7,849 nt of DNA from Opitutia bacterium UBA957 (lineage in GTDB: Bacteria > Verrucomicrobiota > Verrucomicrobiia > Opitutales > UBA953), in NCBI GenBank assembly GCA_002293065.1, contig DBCN01000116.1, positions 1 to 7,849 of the forward strand, written 5' to 3'. Made by a program: the position numbers and the translations under genes. The notes beneath the pieces were generated by a model. It had not been told where the DNA came from and did no database searches. It saw nothing but the letters and a program-made list of their open reading frames with translations. Of the stretch, positions 1-6,238 are shown piece after piece (the stretch's first letter is position 1; every line of letters starts with the position of its first letter).

Positions 1-279
1 TTCGGTCACGGTGAGCGTACGCACATCCGCGTGGCCGCAGAACTCCTCGCCCGCGAACACCACCTGGATGTCGCCAAAGACCTCGTGGGCTTCCCATTTC
101 TTCTCAGCGGCGGGTTTCGTGGTGTAGCGTTGCACGCCCGCGGTGAGGTTCGGTCCATCGATCTCATACTTGCCGTCCGGCGTCTGCGGGTCGAAGGCCT
201 GGAGCCACGCGAAGGCTTGGGGGAAGCTGGGATGCAGGCCGACGTAGTGGGCTGCATGCATCAGTTGGTCTTGGATCAT
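1..279 (-). CDS. YhcH/YjgK/YiaL family protein (DUF386), 3'-truncated by the window edge
   Basis: The N-terminal 93 residues are visible; the family is usually about 150 residues, so roughly the last third lies beyond base 1. The protein opens MIQDQLMHAAHYVGLHPSF, the usual opening of this family, which supports the first ATG as the start. It then shows the family signature: GKYEIDG at residues 36-42, an aromatic-Thr-Lys-Pro turn (YTTKP) at 52-56, and WEAHEVFGDIQ at 62-72 followed by an acidic GEE. Members (E. coli YhcH, YiaL, EbgC) adopt a cupin-like beta-sandwich that binds metal. They are found with sialic acid, pentose or beta-galactoside catabolic genes, and their exact reaction is poorly defined. 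The start lies 10 bases after the stop of the NusG-like gene, so it is the fifth visible gene of the sulfatase-ccsBA unit. No Shine-Dalgarno motif precedes it (the leader reads CCCTCCCTTC). The family call is firm, the substrate unknown. Confidence 0.86.
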   Translation of the reverse strand, partial: MIQDQLMHAAHYVGLHPSFPQAFAWLQAFDPQTPDGKYEIDGPNLTAGVQRYTTKPAAEKKWEAHEVFGDIQVVFAGEEFCGHADVRTLTVTE

Positions 280-289
280 GAAGGGAGGG

Positions 290-817
290 TTAGGCGTCGG
301 TGGAGTCGATGCCTTCGACGTCCTCGGAGGAGAGCTCGACCGGCTGATCGGAGCCGAGGAGCGAGAGCAGGACGGCGATCCGTTTCTCCGGCGTCGCGAG
401 GCGGAGGACCTCGCCTTCGGAGCCGGCGAAGATGCCGCGGACGATGCGGACCTTGGCCCCGATCTGCAGCTCTTCGTCCAGCGCGGAGAGTATCGCGTCC
501 GGCCCGAGCGCGAGCAGTTCATCGATGACCTTCTGGTCGACCGTGACCGGTAGGCCGTTCTTGGCGACGAGGTGGAGGACGCCGCGGGTGCTGCGGACCG
601 AGCCGTTCAGCTCGGCCGCGTCGTAGCGGAGGAAGAGGTAACCTGGGAAGAGGGGCTCGACGACCTCGCGGTTCTTGTCATGTCCGCGGCGGGTGCGGCG
701 CACCCTGGGGAAGACCAGCTCGACCGGGCCCAGCGCTCGCAGGTTGCGGACGGCCACCGCCTCTTGGCGAGGCTTGGCCTTCACGCAGAACCAGGCGAGG
801 GCGGGTTGGTCGGTCAT
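290..817 (-). CDS. NusG/RfaH-type transcription antitermination factor (NusG paralogue)
   Basis: This is a 175-residue cytoplasmic protein with the two-domain NusG layout. Residues 8-105 form the NGN domain: AWFCVKAKPRQE at 8-19, a basic RVRRTRRG loop at 38-45, the diagnostic EPLFPGYLF at 54-62 and RSTRGVLHLV at 75-84. Residues 118-170 form a KOW-containing C-terminal barrel (GAKVRIVRGIFAGSEGEV at 120-137). NGN binds the RNA polymerase clamp and supports processive elongation; the KOW domain recruits partners such as Rho or the ribosome in known members. The short NGN and the RSTRGV pattern resemble specialised paralogues (RfaH, UpxY) more than the housekeeping NusG, which normally sits beside secE and rplK. 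Its ATG overlaps the ccsBA stop as ATGA, implying translational coupling, and yhcH follows after 10 bases. What it regulates cannot be read from this window; specialised paralogues often act on their own operon or on surface-polysaccharide operons. Confidence 0.9.
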   Translation of the reverse strand: MTDQPALAWFCVKAKPRQEAVAVRNLRALGPVELVFPRVRRTRRGHDKNREVVEPLFPGYLFLRYDAAELNGSVRSTRGVLHLVAKNGLPVTVDQKVIDELLALGPDAILSALDEELQIGAKVRIVRGIFAGSEGEVLRLATPEKRIAVLLSLLGSDQPVELSSEDVEGIDSTDA

Positions 818-3800
818 GCCGTCGTGACGGACTTGGCGGCGCGGGCGGGGAGCCAGCCCACGGCGATCAACGCCAACTGTGACGGGACGAAGATGTAGTA
901 GAGCCAGATTGCGCCTGACTCCGTGAAGCCGTAACTATGGAGGCCCACTCCGAGGAGGTTGGTGCCGAACCAGGACCAAGCGGTCACGATATTACCAAAG
1001 ATGAGGAGTTGCATGAGCCCTTCGCGGCGCACCAAGCCACCCCAGCGGGCGTGCAGGCAGACGGCGCACCACATCACGATCAGGACGGCGCCATTTTCCT
1101 TGGGATCCCAGCCCCAGAAGCGACCCCAGCTCTGGTCCGCCCAGATGCCACCCAGCATCGTACCGATGAAGCTGGCGATGAGCCCAAAAGCGAGGATGCC
1201 ATAGGCGGCCCGGGCGAGCGCGTCGCCGTCCTTGTAGTCGGACTTGAAGGCGCGGAGACAGAGGTGAATCGCGCCAATCAGGCCAGCCACGAAGGTCGCA
1301 GAATAGCCAATCGTCACGGTCGTCACGTGCGTCGACAGCCAGAAGTTGGAGTCGAGTACCGCCCGGACGCTTTCCAGGTTATCTTCGCCCGAGAGACCGA
1401 GGTTGTGGGCAACGATGAGCGAAAGGAAGCCGCTGAGGCCGGCTGCCATGGCGCCGATACCATTCTTCCAGAGGCGTTCGAGGATGACGCCAAGCAGGAC
1501 GGCACCCCAGGCCACAAAGATCCCGGAAGAGTAGAGGTTGGTCACTGGCGGACGCTCATGGAGCCACATGCGGTAGCCTAAGGCGGCGGTGTGGAGTATG
1601 AAAATGGTGACAAGCAGGATGTAGGCCCAGGAACGCGGCCCTTCACTGTTGGCGGCCCAAGCCCAGAGAACGAGCAGGACAATTAACATGTAGGCGATTA
1701 ACAACCAGTAGAACGGCTGCAGGCGGCTGAAAGAGGTCTCCGCATTCGCGCGTGTCGTCCAAGTACCGGCCAAGGAGGCGTTCAAGGCGCGGACTTGGTC
1801 GCGACAGGTGTCGTCGTCGCCTTCCCGCCAAGCGACGCAGAAGAGGGCGTAGCGGGTGACGACGCCATCTGGGGCGAGGGCGGGCCGGTGGGCGTTGCGA
1901 TCGTTGATGACCGCCAGCAGGGCCGTGCCCAGGTTGTCCCAGTCGGTCGTGTTTGCGGGGTCCTTTGGCGGGACGATGCGCACGGCACCATCTCGGGCAA
2001 AATCTTGGTAGCGTTCGACCAAGGCCTTCAGCGTTTCTTGGAGTTCCTTGTCGAAGGCCGGCGCGGCCGCGGAGGTGCCGCGATTCTTCTGCATCTCCTC
2101 GGCGGCGCGGTTGAGCGCGCCGAGCCAAGCTTGGTACTCGCGCTGGGGCGCGATGTCGGCCGGGAGATCGCCCGGCATGAACGTCATCGATAGCAGGGCG
2201 TACTGACGGGCCGCCGACTCGAGCTGAAGGAGCGCGCGGTCCTCCACTTCGCGATCGGCTTGGGAACGTTGACGCGATTTGGCCGCGGCATCGGTGAGCG
2301 CCTTACTGTTCTTCAGGATGTCATCCCAGCTGACGAACTTGGTTTTCTCTGGGTCGCGCCCCATCATCTTTAGGACCACGGGGTGGTCGACGCGGAAGGT
2401 GGGCAACTGGCGGGCGATGGAAGCGCGGAAGCCGACTTCGATGAGCCAGTCATGGGCGGCCAGCGTGCGTCCCTTGAGTCGAACCGGGCGCTTTTCTAAC
2501 TGTTGCTTGAGGCTATCGGTGAGTCCAGGGAACTGCTCCGCAATGGCCGACTTTTCCTCCGCGGTCCAAGTCGAAGGCTTTTTGCCAAAGGCGGTGGCTT
2601 CTAGTTCGGTGAGGGCGATTTCGCGGCGCGCACGCATCTGGAGCAAGGAGCCACTGGCGAGCGTTTCCAAGGGGATGACGCGGCCACCGCTCTGCACCGG
2701 TAGCGTGCCAATCTCTCGGCTATCCCAGGCTTCGGCGGCATGCGCGTCCGTGGGGCTCAGGGTCAAGAGGGCCACGAGGCCGGCGGTCGCGGCGGTCTTT
2801 CCGCGGCGTTTGAGGAAACCGAAGAGCGATACGCCGAAGTGGACGAGGAGGCCGAGCGACATCAGCGAGACTGAGATATAAGGAAGGAGCCAGCCTGGGT
2901 TACGCACGACTTGGAGGACGCTGAGGTCCTTGCCGGCACTCGTGCTGCCGAAACTAGATTGATAAAAAGTCATCCCGCCATGGCGGAGGGGTTGATTCAT
3001 CGAGATATTGAACGGGAACGAAGCACCGCTGTCCTGGATAGTGACGTCGCTGGCGAAATTGCGCGGGATTTCCGTCCCCGGGTACTTCTCGTGGGTGAAG
3101 CGATCCAGCCGCACGTCGAAGGGGAGGTAGGTGCGGGCGCGACGGAGGGAGAGTTCATATTTACGTCCGGCATGCTCAAAGGTCTGTGGGGGGAAGGACT
3201 CAGTGAGCTGCGCGTTGAGCAGCCAACTGCCGAGGGATTTACCGTTGGCAAATAGTTCGACGAGCGTGCTCGGCACGTTGCCGACATTGTCGTTGTAGCT
3301 CTCGGGCAGGCGCTTGAGCGCCAGGGGTGACCGCGCGGCAATCCCTTGCGTAGCGGCGATGTCTGCTCCGTCGGGCATCTGCGATTTCGCCCGCAGCACG
3401 GAGTTGGGGTAGTAAAAACCAACCTTGGCTTGGAATGGCGAACCGGCGAGTGCTAGCTCGGCCGTTGGGTCGGTCAGCGTGCGGAGCAAATCGTCGGGGA
3501 TGACCACGACCTTCGCTTTGCCCGCCTCGGTCTGGTCGACAAGTGCCACCTCAAATTCGCGGAAGGCTTCGGAGAAGGCGCGGGTTTCGCCTTCAGGGAT
3601 GACCATGGCGGATTCCTCTTGGAAGGCGGCGGTGACGAAACCACCGACCAACAGCAGGATGAGACCACCGTGGATGAGTGAGATGCCCGCATGGCGTGCG
3701 TTAATTTTGAAGTGCCGGAAATGCGCGCAGATGAGGTTGATGACCAAGAGCGTCCCGAGCAGGAAGCCCCCCGGTAGCGGCAGGCGGAAACTCGCGGCGG

Positions 3801-3999
3801 TGTTGAGCGGGTAGAAGCAGCCCCAGGAGCTGAAATAGGCCTTCTGAATATGCCAGACGCCCCAGTTCACTTGCTCGAGCGTCCCGAGGACAATCAAGAG
3901 CATCGAGACTACCAGCAACCAGACGGTCAACTGCAGCGAGGCCAGGAAGTTGAACCAAGCGGCGCCGGATTTCGCTTTCGCGAGGAAGGTTTCGTTCAC
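814..3999 (-). CDS. ccsBA: CcsBA: fused ResB/CcsA cytochrome c synthetase (system II haem lyase)
   Basis: This 1061-residue inner-membrane protein exports haem and ligates it covalently to CXXCH motifs of apocytochromes c outside the membrane. Residues 1-400 are the ResB/CcsB half: membrane segments near 20-40, 75-95 and 105-125, a large extracytoplasmic region, and a fourth segment near 370-396. Residues 425-760 form a long extracytoplasmic region opening with PVQSGGRVIPLETLA (434-448). Residues 762-1050 are the CcsA half with about eight membrane segments and the WWD haem-handling motif WGRFWGWDPKE at 958-968. By position, H110 (SLIHGGLILLL) matches TM-His1, H891 P-His1, H983 TM-His2 and H1021 (GVGLHSYGF) P-His2 of characterised fused proteins. 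The start is GTG, overlapping the lipoprotein stop (GTGA); the end overlaps the NusG-like start (ATGA). It is longer than the roughly 930-residue epsilonproteobacterial fusions because of the middle region. No frame disruption is seen. Confidence 0.95.
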   Translation of the reverse strand: MNETFLAKAKSGAAWFNFLASLQLTVWLLVVSMLLIVLGTLEQVNWGVWHIQKAYFSSWGCFYPLNTAASFRLPLPGGFLLGTLLVINLICAHFRHFKINARHAGISLIHGGLILLLVGGFVTAAFQEESAMVIPEGETRAFSEAFREFEVALVDQTEAGKAKVVVIPDDLLRTLTDPTAELALAGSPFQAKVGFYYPNSVLRAKSQMPDGADIAATQGIAARSPLALKRLPESYNDNVGNVPSTLVELFANGKSLGSWLLNAQLTESFPPQTFEHAGRKYELSLRRARTYLPFDVRLDRFTHEKYPGTEIPRNFASDVTIQDSGASFPFNISMNQPLRHGGMTFYQSSFGSTSAGKDLSVLQVVRNPGWLLPYISVSLMSLGLLVHFGVSLFGFLKRRGKTAATAGLVALLTLSPTDAHAAEAWDSREIGTLPVQSGGRVIPLETLASGSLLQMRARREIALTELEATAFGKKPSTWTAEEKSAIAEQFPGLTDSLKQQLEKRPVRLKGRTLAAHDWLIEVGFRASIARQLPTFRVDHPVVLKMMGRDPEKTKFVSWDDILKNSKALTDAAAKSRQRSQADREVEDRALLQLESAARQYALLSMTFMPGDLPADIAPQREYQAWLGALNRAAEEMQKNRGTSAAAPAFDKELQETLKALVERYQDFARDGAVRIVPPKDPANTTDWDNLGTALLAVINDRNAHRPALAPDGVVTRYALFCVAWREGDDDTCRDQVRALNASLAGTWTTRANAETSFSRLQPFYWLLIAYMLIVLLVLWAWAANSEGPRSWAYILLVTIFILHTAALGYRMWLHERPPVTNLYSSGIFVAWGAVLLGVILERLWKNGIGAMAAGLSGFLSLIVAHNLGLSGEDNLESVRAVLDSNFWLSTHVTTVTIGYSATFVAGLIGAIHLCLRAFKSDYKDGDALARAAYGILAFGLIASFIGTMLGGIWADQSWGRFWGWDPKENGAVLIVMWCAVCLHARWGGLVRREGLMQLLIFGNIVTAWSWFGTNLLGVGLHSYGFTESGAIWLYYIFVPSQLALIAVGWLPARAAKSVTTA

Positions 4000-4640
4000 G
4001 GGATTTGGGAAGTGGCGAGGAACTTGAGGAAGGCGGCGGTCTGCGCGTTCACGGCGTCGCGGTCACCCATGAACTTGAAGAACCAAGTCGAGTCGTTCTT
4101 GGGGACCATCATGGCGACCATGGCTTGCTGGCCGTCCGTCGAGTCGAAGCGGAAATACTGACCGGCGTCGGCGCCGACCTTGCCCGGTTGCGCGGCGGCC
4201 TGGATGTCGGCTTCAGCCGCGGGCGCGAGGCCCAACTGGCCACGCCACCGGTTGACGTTCGCGGTCGTGCCACCGACGTTGCCGGGGAACACGGTGACGG
4301 CGATCTCGGCTTTGCTTCCGCCTGGGCCGGTGACGATCCAAGAGCCTTTCCGCATGGCGTTGGGCGCACCCGCCGTCCAGCCGGCCGGAAGTTCGGCCCA
4401 CTTGGGTTGGCCAAAGCTGGCAGCCTCCGCCTGCATGGCCGCATTGGCGGGCATCGGGGTGGGGGCGGCGGTAACCTTGGCCTTTTCCGGCGCTGGCGCG
4501 ACCGGAGCCGCCGGGGCGGCCGGGGCGGCCGCCGCGGTCGTGGCGGGGGCGTCGGCCTTCACTTCATAGGAAGTGATCTTGGGCTGAGGTTTGCAGCCGA
4601 ACGCGAAAGCGGCGGCGGCGAGGAACAGGAGGCGAGGCAT
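3996..4640 (-). CDS. Putative lipoprotein coupled to ccsBA; uncharacterised C-terminal domain
   Basis: The 214-residue product begins with a short hydrophobic export signal ending in AFGC, making C16 the probable lipidated cysteine. The lipobox is imperfect (Ala at -3, Phe at -2), so a secreted or N-terminally anchored form is possible. Residues 28-75 are an Ala/Pro-rich, low-complexity linker. Residues 79-214 look like a folded domain: WAELPAGWTAG at 81-91, SWIVTGPGG at 100-108, EIAVTVFPGNVGG at 112-124, NRWRGQLGL at 130-138, then a C-terminal WFFKFMGD (186-193) followed by a helix. From memory, similar 'membrane or secreted' proteins lie beside cytochrome c biogenesis genes in planctomycetes and verrucomicrobia, but I know no assigned function. 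Its stop overlaps the GTG of ccsBA. Position and predicted location suggest an extracytoplasmic helper of CcsBA, which is inference. The 12-base gap from the sulfatase contains no Shine-Dalgarno sequence. Confidence 0.85.
   Translation of the reverse strand: MPRLLFLAAAAFAFGCKPQPKITSYEVKADAPATTAAAAPAAPAAPVAPAPEKAKVTAAPTPMPANAAMQAEAASFGQPKWAELPAGWTAGAPNAMRKGSWIVTGPGGSKAEIAVTVFPGNVGGTTANVNRWRGQLGLAPAAEADIQAAAQPGKVGADAGQYFRFDSTDGQQAMVAMMVPKNDSTWFFKFMGDRDAVNAQTAAFLKFLATSQIP
4511..4528. repeat. Two exact 9-bp tandem units within the Ala/Pro linker
   Basis: The unit CCGGGGCGG occurs twice back to back on the plus strand. It lies in the coding sequence of the lipoprotein linker and encodes part of the Ala-Ala-Pro stretch. 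The unit is a multiple of three, so gain or loss of copies would change linker length without shifting the frame. This is typical replication-slippage material in a disordered linker, and no separate function is implied. Confidence 0.6.
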
Positions 4641-4652
4641 GGTGGCGTGAAA

Positions 4653-6119
4653 TTATTGGGCGTTCTTTTTGCCTTTTTTGGCGGGTGCCGGCGTTTCTTC
4701 GGCGACTTTACCGGTCGTGGCCCGTTCGACGTATTTCTCGTCGCGTGGTTGGATGAACCCCTTCTTGACGAGTTCGTCGGCGTGCATTTCTCCGAGCGGA
4801 CCACAGTGGGCGACCCAGCGGTCGCACTCGGCACGGAGTTCCGCGAGCTTGGCGGCGTAGGCCGGATCGCCGGCGATGTTCTTCACTTCCCAAGGGTCGC
4901 TGACCGTATCGTACAGTTCTTCGGGGGCGCGGTTCGGGTTGAAGTAGAGGGCCTGCAGGGGCGTCAAGGTGCCCGCGGCTTGCGCCTTGCGGAGGGCCTG
5001 CATCGTTTGGCCGACTTCTTGGTAGGCGACTTTGCCGGCTTCATCCACGCCCGGAGCTTGGTTGCGGACGTAGCGGAAGCGCGGGTCGCGGACCGAGCGG
5101 ACCTTGTCGAAACTTTCGTCCATGAAGTCCCGGAAAGCGTAGACGTACTTCGGCGGATTGGTCGCAGTGGGCAGGAAGCAGCGGCCATCATATTCCTTCG
5201 GCACCGGTACACCGGCCAAGGTGAGCGCGGTCGGGGCGAAGTCGATCCAACTGGCGAAGTCTTCGCGGATGCTGCCGGCGGGAATCTTGCCGGGCCAGCG
5301 CACGATGAGCGGGACGCGCGTGCCGGTGTCCTTCGGGGAGCGCTTGTAGCGCGGCATGCCCCGACCATGGTCGCCCGTGAGGATGACGATGGTGTTCTCT
5401 TCCAGGTTATGCTCCTTCAGCCACGCCAGGACGCGGCCGAGCGTATAATCGACGGCCGTGACGAGCTCATGGTAATGGGCAACCTCGCGGCGAACCTCCG
5501 GGGTGTCGGGGTAAAAGGGCGGGAGTTCGACCTTCGCGGGGTCGCGGCGGTCGGCGGGCTTGAGCGCGGTGGTGTTCCGGGCGTGCGCGGCGTCGTTGGC
5601 GCGGACTTGGCTCTCGTGGCTGACGCTGTCGTTGATGTAGGCGAAGAACGGCTGCTTGGGGGGCGTCGTCTTGAGGTCAGGCTTGTTGGCGTAATTGACC
5701 AAGAGCTCACGGGAGTTGGCGAGGTTCTTCTCGGGGATGCCTTGGAAGTCGGTCTTGCCGGGCCACATGACGTAGTAACCGGCTTCGCGGAGTTTCTCGG
5801 TGAATGGCCGGGGTGGGTTGATCACCTTGGACCGCATGTTCTGCCCACCCCAAGTCAACGGGTAGATGCCGCTGACCATGCCGCTGCGGGAAGGTGCGCA
5901 AACCGCGGAGTGGGTGAAGGCGCGGGTAAAGAGGGCACCTTCCTTGGCCAACCGGTCCATGTTGGGGGTGAGGGCGTCCTTGCAGCCATAGGCCCCCGTA
6001 TCCGGCCCCATGTCTTCGCCAATCACCAGCACGATGTTGGGACGGGTGTCGGCGGCCTCGGCTCGGTCAAAGCCAATGACCGCTAGACCGAGCGACAGCA
6101 ACAAGAGGGCGGGACGCAT
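4653..6119 (-). CDS. Exported Cys-type sulfatase (family S1, heparan N-sulfatase-like)
   Basis: The product has 488 residues. Residues 1-23 form a signal peptide (RPALLLLSLGLAVIGF, cleavage probably after AEA), placing the enzyme in the periplasm or outside. Sulfatase landmarks follow in order: PNIVLVIGEDMG at 27-38, with D36 and the preceding acidic residue as Ca2+ ligands; TPNMDRLAKEG at 51-61; and the active-site signature CAPSRSGMVSG at 74-84, where C74 would be converted to formylglycine and R78 is the conserved partner. H168 lies in FFAYINDSVSHES. TGDHGRG at 248-254 supplies D250 and H251, followed by a basic stretch (K259-K263) and TRVPLIVRWPGKIP. The enzyme hydrolyses sulfate esters or sulfamates. 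The ED variant and the segment around GGQNMRS (91-97) resemble bacterial N-sulfoglucosamine sulfohydrolase-like enzymes, but the substrate is not certain. The formylglycine-generating enzyme it needs is not in this window. The tail (473-488) is rich in Pro, Ala and Lys. It is the first gene of its unit. Confidence 0.93.
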   Translation of the reverse strand: MRPALLLLSLGLAVIGFDRAEAADTRPNIVLVIGEDMGPDTGAYGCKDALTPNMDRLAKEGALFTRAFTHSAVCAPSRSGMVSGIYPLTWGGQNMRSKVINPPRPFTEKLREAGYYVMWPGKTDFQGIPEKNLANSRELLVNYANKPDLKTTPPKQPFFAYINDSVSHESQVRANDAAHARNTTALKPADRRDPAKVELPPFYPDTPEVRREVAHYHELVTAVDYTLGRVLAWLKEHNLEENTIVILTGDHGRGMPRYKRSPKDTGTRVPLIVRWPGKIPAGSIREDFASWIDFAPTALTLAGVPVPKEYDGRCFLPTATNPPKYVYAFRDFMDESFDKVRSVRDPRFRYVRNQAPGVDEAGKVAYQEVGQTMQALRKAQAAGTLTPLQALYFNPNRAPEELYDTVSDPWEVKNIAGDPAYAAKLAELRAECDRWVAHCGPLGEMHADELVKKGFIQPRDEKYVERATTGKVAEETPAPAKKGKKNAQ

Positions 6120-6135
6120 GGGGTGTCAGACAGGT

Positions 6136-6164
6136 ATTAAACCTAATGGTTGCGAGGGCTCCTA
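6136..6164 (-). promoter_or_regulatory. Weak candidate promoter for the sulfatase-ccsBA unit
   Basis: On the minus strand, TTTAAT (6136-6141) matches the -10 consensus at five of six bases. The hexamer 17 bases upstream (TAGGAG, 6159-6164) is a poor -35. Transcription would begin about 10 bases before the sulfatase ATG, giving a very short leader. The placement between the ychF hairpin and the first gene of the next unit is right for a promoter, but base composition alone makes one such -10 match unremarkable. Confidence 0.25.
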
Positions 6165-6176
6165 GGGATAGCAAAG

Positions 6177-6205
6177 CGAAAGGACGCTTTTCGGGCGTCC
6201 TTTCG
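6177..6205 (-). terminator. Probable transcription terminator after ychF
   Basis: CGAAAGGACGC (6177-6187) and GCGTCCTTTCG (6195-6205) are perfect inverted repeats of 11 bp around a 7-base loop. Read on the minus strand, the stem ends in CCTTTCG and is followed by CTTTGC, so the terminal U-run is present but interrupted. It stands 33 bases past the ychF stop and before the sulfatase start, so it most likely separates the two transcription units. The broken U-tract means efficiency may be moderate. Confidence 0.72.
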
Positions 6206-6225
6206 GTTAGCAGGCTCAGGAATTT

Positions 6226-6238
6226 GGGCTATTAGCCC
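6226..6238 (-). repeat. Short hairpin directly after the ychF stop codon
   Basis: GGGCT (6226-6230) and AGCCC (6234-6238) form a 5-bp perfect inverted repeat with a 3-base loop, abutting the ychF TAA. It has no U-tract of its own. It may protect the 3' end of the mRNA or assist the larger downstream hairpin, or be coincidental. Confidence 0.35.

Noticed and set aside
6..257. Minus-strand open frame of 83 codons overlapping the yhcH-like gene
   Set aside because: It is in a different frame from the clear YhcH/YiaL motifs (GKYEIDG, WEAHEVFGDIQ), and its Ser/Arg-rich translation is typical of an out-of-frame shadow.
814..3999. Possibility that the ccsBA reading frame is an assembly or frameshift artefact joining two genes
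   Set aside because: The frame is open throughout. Both halves carry intact motifs, and fused CcsBA proteins are well established in several phyla.
4005..6086. A 693-codon open frame on the plus strand, antisense to the lipoprotein and sulfatase genes
   Set aside because: High GC with G/C-rich third positions leaves few stops in one antisense frame. The translation is Gly/Arg/Val-rich with no domain motifs, while the minus strand encodes clear sulfatase motifs.
6132..6144. AGGT-N5-ACCT inverted repeat overlapping the putative -10 box, considered as an operator
   Set aside because: The arms are only 4 bp and there is a single copy, so chance occurrence is likely and no regulator family can be matched.
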